Below, piece after piece: positions 44,439 through 53,894 of a stretch of 64,000 nucleotides of DNA. The stretch is from Streptomyces asoensis (GTDB lineage Bacteria > Actinomycetota > Actinomycetes > Streptomycetales > Streptomycetaceae). The notes under the pieces are model-generated. The model saw only the letters and a list, made by a program, of their open reading frames with translations. It was not told where the DNA came from and searched no databases. The DNA lies in NCBI RefSeq assembly GCF_013085465.1, contig NZ_CP049838.1:5022001-5086000 (forward strand), in the 5' to 3' direction. Positions within the stretch are counted from its first letter, which is position 1. Each line of letters begins with the position of its first letter. The position numbers and the translations under genes are program-made.

Positions 44439-45155
44439 TCAGCGGCGCCGACGCGTTCGGCTGGTACGGGCCGCCTTGGCCCGCTTGGCGGCGAACCTCA
44501 CACCGCCCGGGCTCTCCCCGACCTCGACCCGCACCACCGTGGACAGCGGGTCCACCACGCCCTCACCCACATGCAGGATCGAGGTGCCCACGGCTCCGAG
44601 CTTGCTCAGCGCGGTGGACGCGCTCTTCAGCTCCTCCTCGGCGGTGTCGCCCTTGAGGGCGAGCATCTCGCCGTAAGGACGCAGCAGCGGGATGCCCCAG
44701 GTGGCCAGGCGGTCCAGAGGCGCCACCGCACGGGCGGTCACCACATGCACCGGCGGCATCGTGCCCATGACCTCCTCGGCACGTCCACGCGCGACCGTCA
44801 CATGGTCCAGGCCGAGGAGCTCGACGACTTCGGTGAGGAAGTTGGTCCGTCGCAGGAGCGGCTCCAGCAGGGTGATCTTCAGATCCTCCCGCACGAGCGC
44901 CAGGGGAATGCCGGGCAGTCCGGCGCCCGAACCGACGTCGCAGACGGTCACGCCCTCGGGCACGACCTCGGAGAGCACCGCGCAGTTCAACATATGCCTC
45001 TCCCAGAGGCGGGGTACCTCGCGTGGGCCGATGAGCCCACGCTGCACGCCTGCCTCGGCCAGGAGCTCGGCGTATCGGACCGCATCACCGAAGCGATCGC
45101 CGAATACCTCTCGTGCCACCTCAGGCGCAGGGGGGAGCTCCGCTGCCTCCGTCAC
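44439..45155 (-). CDS. rsmG: 16S rRNA m7G527 methyltransferase
   Basis: 238 residues from GTG at 45155, preceded by GGAAGGA on the minus strand. The ATG at 45179 has no ribosome site. The SAM motif CDVGSGAGLPGIPLALVRED is near residue 80. RLWERHMLNC and a basic C-terminal tail (RAKAARTSRTRRRR) are also typical. It methylates G527 of 16S rRNA, and loss gives low-level streptomycin resistance and antibiotic overproduction in Streptomyces. It is separated from khpB by a terminator, so it has its own promoter. Confidence 0.95.
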   Translation of the reverse strand: MTEAAELPPAPEVAREVFGDRFGDAVRYAELLAEAGVQRGLIGPREVPRLWERHMLNCAVLSEVVPEGVTVCDVGSGAGLPGIPLALVREDLKITLLEPLLRRTNFLTEVVELLGLDHVTVARGRAEEVMGTMPPVHVVTARAVAPLDRLATWGIPLLRPYGEMLALKGDTAEEELKSASTALSKLGAVGTSILHVGEGVVDPLSTVVRVEVGESPGGVRFAAKRAKAARTSRTRRRR

Positions 45156-45225
45156 GGGGACCGTCCTTCCGTACCGCATCAGCGCTGCGAGCGCCGACCA
45201 CCAGAACTACCGGGCTGACAAAGTT

Positions 45226-45254
45226 CGGCCCCGTCTGCACAACAGACGGGGCCG
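45226..45254. terminator. Terminator after khpB/jag
   Basis: A perfect 12-bp stem (45226-45237 with 45243-45254) and a 5-nt loop end the rpmH-rnpA-yidD-yidC-khpB operon. Confidence 0.82.
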
Positions 45255-45273
45255 GGGACACGTACGTACCGAA

Positions 45274-45786
45274 TCAGTTGGGCAGGACGACTACGAAGCG
45301 CTGCGGCTCCTCGCCCTCGGACTCGCTGCGCAGGCCGGCGACCTTGACCGCGTCGTGGACGACCTTGCGCTCGAAGGGCGTCATCGGCTTCAGCTTGACC
45401 GGCTCACCGCTGTTCTTCGCGTCGGCCGCGGCCTTGGCACCCAGCTCGGAGAGCTCGGCACGCTTCTGGGCACGGTAGCCCGCGATATCCAGCATCAGCC
45501 GACTGCGGTCGCCGGTCTCCCGGTGCACGGCCAGGCGCGTGAGTTCCTGGAGCGCCTCCAACACCTCGCCGTCCCGGCCGACCAGCTTCGACAGGTCACG
45601 GGTGCCCGCGTCGCTGATGATCGACACAGAGGCGCGGTCGGCCTCGACGTCCATGTCGATGTCGCCGTCGAGATCGGCGATGTCCAGCAGACCCTCGAGG
45701 TAGTCCGCCGCGATCTCGCCCTCTTGCTCCAGGCGGGTCAGGGTGTCTGCACCCTCGGCGGCGGCGGAGGTGGTGCCTTCCGTCAC
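45274..45786 (-). CDS. khpB: KH/R3H RNA-binding protein KhpB (Jag)
   Basis: 170 residues from GTG at 45786. An acidic N-terminal region is followed by a KH domain (~50-110: SKLVGRDGEVLEALQELTRLAV). The R3H domain lies at the end (~115-165), with PMTPFERKVVHDAV and SEGEEPQRFVVVLP. Homologues bind RNA and affect cell division and wall synthesis. The gene lies 15 bp after yidC, the conserved rpmH-rnpA-yidD-yidC-jag order, and ends at a terminator. Confidence 0.93.
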   Translation of the reverse strand: MTEGTTSAAAEGADTLTRLEQEGEIAADYLEGLLDIADLDGDIDMDVEADRASVSIISDAGTRDLSKLVGRDGEVLEALQELTRLAVHRETGDRSRLMLDIAGYRAQKRAELSELGAKAAADAKNSGEPVKLKPMTPFERKVVHDAVKVAGLRSESEGEEPQRFVVVLPN

Positions 45787-45801
45787 GGGATGGGCTCCTT
45801 C

Positions 45802-47085
45802 TTACTTCTTGGACGGGGACTTGGGGCGCTGCGGGCCGCCCTTGCGCTGCCCGGACTGGGCCTTGCTGCGACCTCCGCTACCAGACTTGGGAGCGGCCTG
45901 CTTGGCCGTACCGGCGCCTCCGGAGGGCTTGGCGTCCTCCGGCTCGTCGGACTTGCTCAGCGAGATGGTCTCCTCGGCACCCTTCGCCGGGGCCGTGGAC
46001 TGGCGCTGCGACTTCGACTGCCGCTTGGGCTGCTGCCGCTTGGCGGCGGCCGCGCTCGTCGGCGTGCCGTCCTCGGCCTGGGCCGCGGCCTGGGCCTCGC
46101 TCTTGATCACGGTGCCGTCGGCCTGTGCGGCGAAGCCCACCTTGGTCAGACCGTTGATGAACTTGCGCTCGGCGTCGTTGCGCTCGCGGCCCTTGGCCAC
46201 GATGGCCTTGACGATGGCCCGCTCGCCGCGGCTGCGGGTCTTGCCGTGGTGCGTGACGTGCTTGTACAGGCGCTCCAGGTACGCGGCCTGAGCCTTGGAA
46301 CCCGGGGTCGGGTTGTTGCGGATCACGTACATCTGCTGGCCCATGGTCCACACGTTGGTGGTCAGCCAGTAGACGAGGACACCGACGGGGAAGTTGATGC
46401 CGAAGACGGCGAACATGACGGGGAAGACGTACATCAGCATCTTCTGCTGCTGCATGAACGGGGTCTTCACCGAGGTGTCGACGTTCTTCGTCATCAGCTG
46501 GCGCTGCGTGAAGAACTGCGACGCCGACATCATGATGATCATGATCGCGGTCACGATGCGGACGTTGGTCAGCGAGGCGTCGAACGACACCAGGTCCGAG
46601 GCGCTGTCCGTGAACTTCGCGGCCAACGGGGCACCGAAGATGTGCGCCTTCTGCGCGCTCTCCAGAAGGCTGTCGTTGATCACGCCAATGGTGTCGCCGT
46701 TGGCGATGCCGTTGAGCACGTGGTACAGGGCGAAGAAGAATGGAGACTGCGCCAGGATGGGAAGGCACGAGGAGAGCGGGTTGGTGCCCGTCTCCTTGTA
46801 CAGCTTCATCATCTCTTCGGACTGACGCTGCTTGTCGTTCTTGTAGCGCTCCTGGATCTTCTTCATCTCAGGCTGGAGCGTCTGCATGGCCCGCGTCGCC
46901 TTGATCTGCTTCACGAAGAGCGGGATCAGGCAGATACGGATCAGAATCACCAGGGACACGATCGACAGGCCCCAGGCCCACCCGGTGTCAGGGCCGAAGA
47001 TGGCCCCGTACACCTTGTGGAACTGGACGATGACCCAGGAGACAGGTGTCGTGATGAAGCTGAAGAGGCTGGCAATCGTGTCCAC
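45802..47085 (-). CDS. yidC: Membrane protein insertase YidC/Oxa1
   Basis: 427 residues from GTG at 47085, after AAGGAG on the minus strand. The five-helix Oxa1 core spans ~15-270. A Gram-positive-type short N terminus precedes it. [18 protein letters not shown] and [16 protein letters not shown] are family blocks. The C-terminal ~110 residues are a basic/Gln-rich tail that probably contacts ribosomes. It inserts proteins with or without SecYEG. It lies between yidD (3-nt gap) and khpB. Confidence 0.95.
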   Translation of the reverse strand: MDTIASLFSFITTPVSWVIVQFHKVYGAIFGPDTGWAWGLSIVSLVILIRICLIPLFVKQIKATRAMQTLQPEMKKIQERYKNDKQRQSEEMMKLYKETGTNPLSSCLPILAQSPFFFALYHVLNGIANGDTIGVINDSLLESAQKAHIFGAPLAAKFTDSASDLVSFDASLTNVRIVTAIMIIMMSASQFFTQRQLMTKNVDTSVKTPFMQQQKMLMYVFPVMFAVFGINFPVGVLVYWLTTNVWTMGQQMYVIRNNPTPGSKAQAAYLERLYKHVTHHGKTRSRGERAIVKAIVAKGRERNDAERKFINGLTKVGFAAQADGTVIKSEAQAAAQAEDGTPTSAAAAKRQQPKRQSKSQRQSTAPAKGAEETISLSKSDEPEDAKPSGGAGTAKQAAPKSGSGGRSKAQSGQRKGGPQRPKSPSKK

Positions 47086-47088
47086 TAA

Positions 47089-47448
47089 TCATGCTCCTTG
47101 GGCATGGGACGGTGTCTCTGCGGCCGGGCTCGAAGGAGAAGGAAGATTCTCTTCGGTGGCCGTTTCGGCGGCGGAGGTCCCGCCCCTGCGTGCACGCCAG
47201 GCGTCACGCAACATTTCGTGCCACCGCGGGCGCTTGCGCGGCGGAACATGGTCCACGCCACCGAGCGACCACGGATTGCACCGCAGGATCCGCCAGGCGG
47301 TAAGTGCCGTTCCCTTGATCGCGCCGTGCCGGTCGATGGCCGTGAAGCCGTAGTGGGAGCACGACGGGTAGTACTTGCACACCGGCCCGAGCAGCGGACT
47401 GATCGTCCACTGGTAGAGCTTGATCAGAGCCAGCAGCGGGTACTTCAT
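47089..47448 (-). CDS. yidD: Membrane protein insertion efficiency factor YidD
   Basis: 119 residues. The hallmark is [27 protein letters not shown], with the Cys-rich core, and [15 protein letters not shown]. The first ~75 residues are the conserved domain. The last ~45 form a Glu/Ser/Pro tail. It overlaps rnpA by 4 nt and yidC follows 3 nt later, so translation is probably coupled. It aids YidC-dependent insertion at the membrane. Confidence 0.93.
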   Translation of the reverse strand: MKYPLLALIKLYQWTISPLLGPVCKYYPSCSHYGFTAIDRHGAIKGTALTAWRILRCNPWSLGGVDHVPPRKRPRWHEMLRDAWRARRGGTSAAETATEENLPSPSSPAAETPSHAQGA

Positions 47449-47816
47449 CGCGCGCCCCCTCCCAGTAGCCGTTGAAGGGCGGCATCCAGGTCTTGGGCCA
47501 GCTGTGCGTGGTCGGCGTCGCCCGCCCCGGGCAACGCCCGTACGACTACCAGGCTACCGGGGGGGAACAGGGTGACTCGGTCGCGCATCAGATGACGCAG
47601 TCTGCGCTTCACCTTGTTGCGTACGACCGCGCCGCCCACGGCCTTGCTCACGACGAAACCCGCACGCGTCGGGGGAGCGCTCTCCCCAGGCGCGTGCGGG
47701 TCCGTGGCACCGCTTCGAAGATGGACCACGAGGGTCGGGCGGCCGGCCCGACGACCTCGTCGTACGGCGGCCGCGAAGTCCTCGCGCCGCCTCAGCCGAT
47801 GCTCGGTAGGCAGCAC
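47445..47816 (-). CDS. rnpA: Ribonuclease P protein component
   Basis: 123 residues from GTG at 47816. [21 protein letters not shown] and the RNR region [12 protein letters not shown] are typical. It is basic and binds RNase P RNA to mature tRNA 5' ends. It starts 21 bp after rpmH and overlaps yidD by 4 nt, the usual order. The N-terminal [17 protein letters not shown] loop is slightly longer than in E. coli. Confidence 0.95.
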   Translation of the reverse strand: MLPTEHRLRRREDFAAAVRRGRRAGRPTLVVHLRSGATDPHAPGESAPPTRAGFVVSKAVGGAVVRNKVKRRLRHLMRDRVTLFPPGSLVVVRALPGAGDADHAQLAQDLDAALQRLLGGGAR

Positions 47817-47837
47817 GACGTCATGACCTGATCAGGC

Positions 47838-47975
47838 TCAGGCGGACAGGTTGGTGCGACCCTTGCTGCGGCGGTTCGCGAGAATCGCGCGACCGGCACG
47901 GGTGCGCATCCGCAGGCGGAAGCCGTGGGTCTTGGCGCGACGACGGTTGTTCGGCTGGAAGGTGCGCTTGCTCAC
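47838..47975 (-). CDS. rpmH: 50S ribosomal protein L34
   Basis: 45 residues from GTG at 47975. The short basic protein begins [19 protein letters not shown] and ends with GRTNLSA, the normal L34 length and pattern. It is the first gene of the rpmH-rnpA-yidD-yidC-khpB operon and is divergent from dnaA. A promoter with TTGACC and TACCGT separated by 18 bp is present upstream (48147-48176). Confidence 0.96.
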   Translation of the reverse strand: MSKRTFQPNNRRRAKTHGFRLRMRTRAGRAILANRRSKGRTNLSA

Positions 47976-48146
47976 TCGGGGGCTCCAGAAATCAATCGGT
48001 GGTGGCGGGGTGCCGTCCTGGCTGTCACCGTGCGCCCACGAGGTAGCTCGCGGTTAAACGCCCGAGTGCACCGCTTCCCGATCACCTGACGTGATCTGTG
48101 CCCATCGGAGGCAGGCGGCAGCAGCCATCGACAACTCGACCTGGTT

Positions 48147-48176
48147 ACGGTACGCGCGGCTGCGCCATTCGGTCAA
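48147..48176 (-). promoter_or_regulatory. Probable rpmH promoter
   Basis: On the minus strand: TTGACC (48176-48171), an 18-bp spacer, then TACCGT (48152-48147). The pattern matches HrdB-type promoters and has the same spacing and -10 box as the dnaA promoter on the other strand. Confidence 0.55.
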
Positions 48177-48196
48177 ACCGGCGGTCACGGGAGACA

Positions 48197-48217
48197 CTAT
48201 CCACAGGCTGGGGACAA
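48197..48217. promoter_or_regulatory. Two head-to-head DnaA boxes before dnaA
   Basis: CTATCCACA (48197-48205) and TGGGGACAA (48209-48217, i.e. TTGTCCCCA reversed) are separated by 3 bp. They end 4 bp before the -35 box of dnaA. This head-to-head pair with 3-bp spacing matches the autoregulatory element described for Streptomyces dnaA. Confidence 0.8.
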
Positions 48218-48221
48218 CAAC

Positions 48222-48251
48222 TTGAACCGCACCCGTCGGCCTGACTACCGT
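48222..48251 (+). promoter_or_regulatory. Probable dnaA promoter
   Basis: TTGAAC (48222-48227), an 18-bp spacer, then TACCGT (48246-48251). It lies directly downstream of the two DnaA boxes. Confidence 0.55.
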
Positions 48252-48352
48252 GGCTGAACTCCGATTCGTTCCTTTGTCCCTGCCCCCACCCGATATGAAT
48301 CCCGACCGTCCCACAACCACACGTTCGTGGGACCCACGAGAGAGCGTGCCCT

Positions 48353-50374
48353 GTGGCTGACGTGCCTGCCGATCTTGCCGCAGTGTGGCCACGAGTACTG
48401 GAGCAGCTCCTCGGGGAGGGCCGCGGCCAGGGCGTCGAGGTGAAGGACGAGCACTGGATCCGGCGCTGCCAGCCGCTCGCGCTGGTCGCCGACACCGCCC
48501 TGCTCGCCGTACCGAACGAGTTCGCGAAGGGCGTCCTCGAAGGCCGCCTCGCCCCGATCGTCAGCGAGACGCTGAGCCGCGAGTGCGGGCGGCCGATCCG
48601 TATCGCGATCACCGTCGACGACTCGGCCGGCGAGCCCCCGGCCCCGCCGGGACCCCCCACGCAGCAACAGTCGCGCTACGAGGAGACCGAGCTCCCGGCC
48701 GGCCCCTACGACGGGCAGGACAGCCGGTACGAAGGTCAGGGGGACGGCCGGTACGACTCCGGCTACGACAAGCCGTACGAAAGCCAGTACGAGGGCTACG
48801 GCCGGCACCGCGCCGAGCAGCTGCCCCCGACGCCGGGCGACCAGCTCCCCAACTCGCGCCCGGACCAGTTGCCCACCGCGCGGCCCGCGTACCCGTCGGA
48901 ATACCAGCGCCCGGAGCCCGGCGCCTGGCCGCGGCCCCAGCAGGACGAGCACAGCTGGCAGCAGCAGCGGCTCGGCTTCCCGGAGCGTGACCCCTACGCG
49001 TCGCCCTCGTCGCAGGACACGTACGGCGGGCCCGCGTCCCAGGCCCCGTACGGCGCCCCGCCGCAGCAGGACTCCTACGGTCCGCCGTCGCAGGACTACC
49101 GTCCCCAGTCGATGGAGCGGCCGCCGTACGATCCCTCGCCGTACGGACAGAAGCGCTCGGAGTACGAGCAGTCGCGCTCCGACTACGACCAGCGCGACAC
49201 CGGCCGGCGTGAGCTGTCCGACCCGTCGGCCGGTCCCGGTCATCCGCACCGCGGCGGCCCGGCCGGTCCCGGCCAGCCCGGCGCCGGCGCGCCCGGGCAG
49301 CCGGCCAAGCAGTCCTCGCCGACGCCCGGCCCCGGTGAGCCGACCGCGCGTCTGAACCCGAAGTACCTCTTCGACACGTTCGTCATCGGCGCCTCCAACC
49401 GGTTCGCGCACGCGGCCGCCGTCGCCGTCGCCGAGGCACCCGCGAAGGCCTACAACCCCCTGTTCATCTACGGGGAGTCGGGCCTCGGCAAGACACACCT
49501 GCTGCACGCCATCGGGCACTACGCGCGGAGCCTCTACCCGGGCACACGTGTGCGGTACGTGAGCTCCGAGGAGTTCACCAACGAGTTCATCAACTCCATC
49601 CGCGACGGCAAGGGCGACAGCTTCCGCAAGCGGTACCGCGAGATGGACATCCTGCTCGTCGACGACATCCAGTTCCTCGCGGACAAGGAGTCGACGCAGG
49701 AGGAGTTCTTCCACACCTTCAACACGCTCCACAACGCGAACAAGCAGATCGTGCTGTCCAGCGACCGGCCGCCGAAACAGCTGGTGACGCTGGAGGACCG
49801 GCTGCGGAACCGTTTCGAGTGGGGCCTGATCACCGATGTCCAGCCGCCCGAGCTGGAGACGCGGATCGCGATCCTCCGCAAGAAGGCGGTCCAGGAGCAG
49901 CTGAACGCGCCGCCGGAGGTGCTGGAGTTCATCGCGTCCCGGATCTCGCGCAACATCCGCGAGCTGGAGGGCGCGCTGATCCGGGTGACGGCGTTCGCGT
50001 CGCTCAACCGGCAGCCGGTGGACCTGGGCCTGACGGAGATCGTCCTGAAGGACCTGATCCCCGGTGGCGAGGACTCCGCCCCCGAGATCACCTCGACGGC
50101 CATCATGGGCGCCACCGCCGACTACTTCGGGCTGACGGTCGAGGACCTGTGCGGCACCTCGCGCGGGCGCGCGCTGGTGACGGCCCGGCAGATCGCCATG
50201 TACCTGTGCCGCGAGCTGACGGACCTTTCGCTGCCGAAGATCGGCGCGCTGTTCGGCGGCCGTGACCACACGACGGTCATGCACGCGGACCGCAAGATCC
50301 GCAATCTGATGGCCGAGCGGCGCTCCATCTACAACCAGGTGACCGAGCTGACCAACCGCATCAAGAACGGCTGA
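48353..50374 (+). CDS. dnaA: Chromosomal replication initiator DnaA
   Basis: 673 residues from GTG at 48353. Domain I (~1-90, [17 protein letters not shown]) oligomerises. Domain II (~95-335) is a very long Tyr/Pro/Gln-rich linker typical of Streptomyces. Domain III (AAA+) has Walker [12 protein letters not shown] (~373) and Walker [13 protein letters not shown]. Domain IV carries the DNA signature [14 protein letters not shown] (~636). DnaA binds the box clusters in the following intergenic region and in its own promoter. A 15-bp-stem terminator follows. Confidence 0.98.
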   Translation: MADVPADLAAVWPRVLEQLLGEGRGQGVEVKDEHWIRRCQPLALVADTALLAVPNEFAKGVLEGRLAPIVSETLSRECGRPIRIAITVDDSAGEPPAPPGPPTQQQSRYEETELPAGPYDGQDSRYEGQGDGRYDSGYDKPYESQYEGYGRHRAEQLPPTPGDQLPNSRPDQLPTARPAYPSEYQRPEPGAWPRPQQDEHSWQQQRLGFPERDPYASPSSQDTYGGPASQAPYGAPPQQDSYGPPSQDYRPQSMERPPYDPSPYGQKRSEYEQSRSDYDQRDTGRRELSDPSAGPGHPHRGGPAGPGQPGAGAPGQPAKQSSPTPGPGEPTARLNPKYLFDTFVIGASNRFAHAAAVAVAEAPAKAYNPLFIYGESGLGKTHLLHAIGHYARSLYPGTRVRYVSSEEFTNEFINSIRDGKGDSFRKRYREMDILLVDDIQFLADKESTQEEFFHTFNTLHNANKQIVLSSDRPPKQLVTLEDRLRNRFEWGLITDVQPPELETRIAILRKKAVQEQLNAPPEVLEFIASRISRNIRELEGALIRVTAFASLNRQPVDLGLTEIVLKDLIPGGEDSAPEITSTAIMGATADYFGLTVEDLCGTSRGRALVTARQIAMYLCRELTDLSLPKIGALFGGRDHTTVMHADRKIRNLMAERRSIYNQVTELTNRIKNG

Positions 50375-50405
50375 CGGCACCGCGAAACGCGTCCCAGACG
50401 TCGCT

Positions 50406-50441
50406 GAGGGCGCCCCCGGAGGGAAATCCGGGGGCGCCCTC
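50406..50441. terminator. Terminator after dnaA
   Basis: A perfect 15-bp stem (50406-50420 with 50427-50441) and a 6-nt loop, 31 bp past the dnaA stop codon. Confidence 0.85.
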
Positions 50442-50456
50442 CGTCGTTCCGGGGCC

Positions 50457-50620
50457 ACCCACGGGCCCGGGCGCGGGGCGGGCGCGGGACGGGCCCGGAC
50501 GCGGGCCGGACGCGGGACGGGCCGGGGACGGGCCGGGGACGGGCCGGACGCGGGACGGGGACGGGCCGGACGCGGGACGGGCCGGACGCGGGACGGGCCG
50601 GGCGCGCGGGCCCGACAGCG
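50457..50620. repeat. GC-only imperfect tandem repeats in the origin
   Basis: Short units such as CGGGACGGGCCGGACG and GGGGACGGGCC recur many times, almost entirely G and C with regular single A residues. The block separates the dnaA terminator from the 10-bp repeat. Confidence 0.8.
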
Positions 50621-50690
50621 GCCGGACCCGGGCTTGATCCTGGGCTGTGCCGGGCCGATTCCAGGCCGATCCAGGGCTTGGTCCCGGGCT

Positions 50691-50772
50691 GATCCAGGCC
50701 GATCCAGGCCGATCCAGGCCGATCCAGGCCGATCCAGGCCGATCCAGGCCGATCCGAGGCCGATCCGAGGCC
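50691..50772. repeat. 10-bp tandem repeat (minisatellite) in the origin
   Basis: Six perfect head-to-tail copies of GATCCAGGCC (50691-50750) are followed by two copies of the 11-bp variant GATCCGAGGCC (50751-50772). Degenerate copies precede them from about 50655. The 10-bp period is close to one helical turn. Confidence 0.92.
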
Positions 50773-51634
50773 GATCGCGCGCCGAACGGCAGCGAACCGG
50801 CACCGAACCCGGGCCGAACCTCGCCCGCCAACGGTCGTCCACCGCTCACCCGTTGTTCGATTACCGGCCGGGTTACGGCCACTCTCCACAGATTCGGTGA
50901 CTTTTTCCCGTCCACACCCTGGGGACTGGGAAGTTGTCCAGACTGTGTCCACAGGCGCTCCCGGTGCGGGACCATCGGACCAGGTCACCTGGCTGTGGAT
51001 TCGTGGACGAAGGATCTCCACAGGCTGTGGACAAAAAAATGATCCACAGGCTGTGCACGAAGTTGTCCACCGGCAACCCACAGGCTGAGGCCCGTTGTCC
51101 CCAGCGATCACCGGCTTCTCCACATGTCTGTCCACTGTTCGGCAACCCGACGCGCCTCCTCACCGAGTCGAGTGAAAGGCGTCACACGAAGGTGCCGGGT
51201 TGGCCTGTGGGAAAGGTGGGTAAACCTGGGGACGCCGCTGGGGAGAACTCGCCTCAGCCTGTGCACGGCGTGTGCAGAACTTTCTGTTCTCCACAGAAGG
51301 CCCCGGTTGTCCACCGCCTCCGCCCACAGGCCCGGTGGATAAAATTCCGCCTCTGAGCTGCGAAAACACGGTTATCCACCGTTTCCACAGCCCCTACTAC
51401 TACTCCCAACTAGAGAGAGCGAGAAATCCGTTTAGAAGGGGGTCCTGTGCACAACTCGCTCCTCGGTGCCCGGCTGCCCCTCGTCACGACTTGACCCCGA
51501 GGGGCACCGACTGTCAGTGCGGTGCGTCAGACTGGACCCGTTGGTCCTGCCCCCCGTCGGGGCCGACCACACCGAGACAGACGACGAAGGCCAGGCAGGG
51601 CGAGAAGCGCCGGCAACAGCAGGAGGCGGCAAGA

Positions 51635-52765
51635 GTGAAGATCCGGGTGGAACGCGACGTACTCGCGGAGGCCGTGGCCTGGGCGGCACGCAGCCTCCCG
51701 GCCCGTCCGCCGGCGCCTGTCCTCGCCGGCCTGCTGCTGAAGGCGGAGGACGGCCAGCTGAGCCTGTCCAGCTTCGACTACGAGGTCTCCGCGCGGGTCT
51801 CCGTGGACACCGAGGTCGAGGAGGAGGGCACGGTCCTCGTCTCCGGCCGCCTGCTCGCGGACATCTGCCGCGCCCTGCCCAACCGCCCGGTGGAGATCTC
51901 CACAGACGGTGTACGGGCGACGGTGGTCTGCGGTTCCTCGCGCTTCACCCTCCACACACTGCCTGTGGAGGAGTACCCGTCCCTGCCGCAGATGCCGAAC
52001 GCGACGGGCACGGTCCCCGGCGAGGTCTTCGCCTCCGCGGCCGCCCAGGTCGCCATCGCCGCCGGCCGTGACGACACGCTGCCGGTCCTCACCGGTGTGC
52101 GCATCGAGATCGAGGGCGACACGGTCACGCTGGCCTCCACCGACCGCTACCGCTTCGCGGTCCGCGAGTTCCTGTGGAAGCCGGAGAACCCGGAGGCCTC
52201 CGCGGTCGCCCTGGTGCCCGCCAAGACGCTCCTGGACACCGCCAAGGCGCTCACGAGCGGCGACAGCGTCATCCTGGCGCTGTCCGGATCCGGCTCGGGC
52301 GAGGGCCTGATCGGTTTCGAGGGCGCGGGACGGCGTACGACGACCCGCCTCCTGGAGGGCGACCTCCCGAAGTACCGCACGCTGTTCCCGACCGAGTTCA
52401 ACTCCGTCGCCGTGATCGAGACCGCCCCCTTCGTGGAGGCCGTCAAGCGCGTGGCCCTGGTCGCCGAGCGCAACACCCCGGTGCGGCTCAGCTTCGAGCA
52501 GGGCGTGCTCATCCTGGAGGCCGGCTCCAGTGACGACGCACAGGCTGTGGAGCGGGTCGACGCCCAGCTCGAGGGCGACGACATCTCGATCGCCTTCAAC
52601 CCGACCTTCCTGCTGGACGGCCTGAGCGCCATCGACTCCCCGGTCGCCCAGCTGTCCTTCACGACGTCCACGAAGCCCGCGCTGCTCAGCGGCAAGCCGG
52701 CGCTGGACGCGGAGGCGGACGAGGCCTACAAGTACCTGATCATGCCGGTGCGTCTCAGCGGCTGA
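51635..52765 (+). CDS. dnaN: DNA polymerase III sliding clamp (beta subunit)
   Basis: 376 residues from GTG at 51635, after AGGAGG; the longer frame to 51272 would run through oriC. Three clamp domains are visible: KIRVERDVLAEAVAWAARSL (I), VPGEVFASAAAQVAIAAGRDD (II) and FPTEFNSVAVIETAPFVEAVKRV (III). The C-terminal YLIMPVRL is the usual end. The ring dimer holds Pol III on DNA. It is the first gene downstream of oriC and ends at a terminator. Confidence 0.98.
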   Translation: MKIRVERDVLAEAVAWAARSLPARPPAPVLAGLLLKAEDGQLSLSSFDYEVSARVSVDTEVEEEGTVLVSGRLLADICRALPNRPVEISTDGVRATVVCGSSRFTLHTLPVEEYPSLPQMPNATGTVPGEVFASAAAQVAIAAGRDDTLPVLTGVRIEIEGDTVTLASTDRYRFAVREFLWKPENPEASAVALVPAKTLLDTAKALTSGDSVILALSGSGSGEGLIGFEGAGRRTTTRLLEGDLPKYRTLFPTEFNSVAVIETAPFVEAVKRVALVAERNTPVRLSFEQGVLILEAGSSDDAQAVERVDAQLEGDDISIAFNPTFLLDGLSAIDSPVAQLSFTTSTKPALLSGKPALDAEADEAYKYLIMPVRLSG

Positions 52766-52784
52766 CGCCGGTGCCGTGATCCGA

Positions 52785-52813
52785 CCGGTCGTCCACAGGC
52801 CGTGGACGACCGG
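52785..52813. terminator. Terminator after dnaN
   Basis: A perfect 12-bp stem (52785-52796 with 52802-52813) with a 5-nt loop, 20 bp after the dnaN stop codon. Confidence 0.8.
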
Positions 52814-52966
52814 GGCGGTCCCTGGGGAGAAGCCACCGGTGAACCCCCAGGTGGGGTCGTACGTCTGAGCGCGTATGCCCACAGGTGTGCGTGACCGTCC
52901 GGGTTTAGGCTCGGACATGGGTACGAAGGTGCCCCACACGCCACACAGCGACCTAAGGAACAACTG

Positions 52967-53842
52967 ATGGAGCTCGGTCTCGTCGGCCTCGGCAAGATGG
53001 GCGGCAACATGCGCGAGCGGATCCGCCGCGCGGGCCACACCGTCGTCGGATACGACCGCAACCCGGACCTCGCCGATGTCCACAGCCTCGAAGAGCTTGT
53101 GGGCAAGCTCAAGGGCCCGCGCGTGGTCTGGGTGATGGTCCCGGCCGGTGCCGCCACCCAGTCGACCGTCGACGAGCTCGCCGAGCTGCTGGAGCCGGGC
53201 GACGTCGTCGTGGACGGCGGCAACTCCCGCTGGACGGACGACGAGAAGCACGCCGGGGAACTGGCCGCCAAGGGCATCGGCTTCGTGGACTGCGGCGTCT
53301 CCGGCGGCGTCTGGGGCCTGGAGAACGGCTACGCGCTGATGTACGGCGGCGACGCGGAGCACGTGGCCAAGGTGCAGCCCGTCTTCGACGCGCTCAAGCC
53401 CGAGGGCGACTTCGGCGCGGTGCACGCCGGCAAGGTCGGCGCCGGCCACTTCGCGAAGATGGTCCACAACGGCATCGAGTACGCCATGATGCAGGCCTAC
53501 GCCGAGGGCTGGGAGCTGCTGGAGAAGGTCGACTCCGTCACGGACGTGCGCGAGGTCTTCCGCTCCTGGCAGGAGGGCACGGTCATCCGGTCCTGGCTGC
53601 TCGACCTGGCCGTCAACGCCCTCGACGAGGACGAGCACCTCGACAAGCTGCGCGGCTTCGCGCAGGACTCCGGCGAGGGCCGCTGGACGGTCGAGGCCGC
53701 GATCGACAACGCCGTGCCGCTGCCCGCCATCACGGCGTCGCTGTTCGCGCGGTTCGCGTCCCGTCAGGAGGACTCGCCGCAGATGAAGATGATCGCGGCG
53801 CTGCGCAACCAGTTCGGCGGCCACGCGGTCGAGAAGAAGTAA
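52967..53842 (+). CDS. gnd: 6-phosphogluconate dehydrogenase, short (NAD-type) form
   Basis: 291 residues, far shorter than the ~470-residue NADP form. The Rossmann motif [17 protein letters not shown] starts the protein. [10 protein letters not shown] and [18 protein letters not shown] carry substrate and catalytic residues (Lys and Asn). Short enzymes of this type are usually NAD-preferring. It makes ribulose-5-phosphate in the pentose phosphate pathway. Its place between dnaN and recF is conserved in Streptomyces although its function is unrelated to replication. Confidence 0.93.
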   Translation: MELGLVGLGKMGGNMRERIRRAGHTVVGYDRNPDLADVHSLEELVGKLKGPRVVWVMVPAGAATQSTVDELAELLEPGDVVVDGGNSRWTDDEKHAGELAAKGIGFVDCGVSGGVWGLENGYALMYGGDAEHVAKVQPVFDALKPEGDFGAVHAGKVGAGHFAKMVHNGIEYAMMQAYAEGWELLEKVDSVTDVREVFRSWQEGTVIRSWLLDLAVNALDEDEHLDKLRGFAQDSGEGRWTVEAAIDNAVPLPAITASLFARFASRQEDSPQMKMIAALRNQFGGHAVEKK

Positions 53843-53894
53843 TCCACAGGGTCGCCCCGCGATCCACAACCCTGGGGGAGGTCGGCGAACGACC

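Larger units (their letters stand above)
47976..48352. promoter_or_regulatory. rpmH-dnaA divergent promoter region
   Basis: 377 bp holding the rpmH promoter (48147-48176), two DnaA boxes (48197-48217) and the dnaA promoter (48222-48251). The rest carries no visible gene. Confidence 0.7.
50375..51634. other. oriC: oriC: dnaA-dnaN intergenic origin with DnaA-box cluster
   Basis: 1.26 kb without a gene. The DnaA boxes lie at 50882-51454. A perfect TTGTCCACA is at 51026-51034 (reversed). TTCTCCACA occurs at 51116-51124 and 51287-51295, CTCTCCACA at 50882-50890 and CCGTCCACA at 50908-50916. One-mismatch boxes are at 50934-50942, 50945-50953, 51014-51022, 51040-51048, 51063-51071, 51095-51103, 51128-51136, 51307-51315, 51334-51342, 51372-51380, 51381-51389 and 51446-51454. 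A less GC-rich stretch lies at 51385-51435. The left part holds the dnaA terminator and two tandem-repeat blocks. Confidence 0.93.

Noticed and set aside
50691..50772. CRISPR array
   Set aside because: The repeats are contiguous 10-11-mers with no spacers and no cas genes nearby.
48245..50842. 865-codon minus-strand frame through dnaA and oriC
   Set aside because: It runs opposite a certain dnaA gene and through the tandem repeats; its repeated GLDRPGSAWI peptide is only the translated minisatellite.
53840..53868. TAATCCACA and CGATCCACA as DnaA boxes before recF
   Set aside because: Each has one mismatch to the Streptomyces consensus and TCCACA is common enough in the window to occur by chance.
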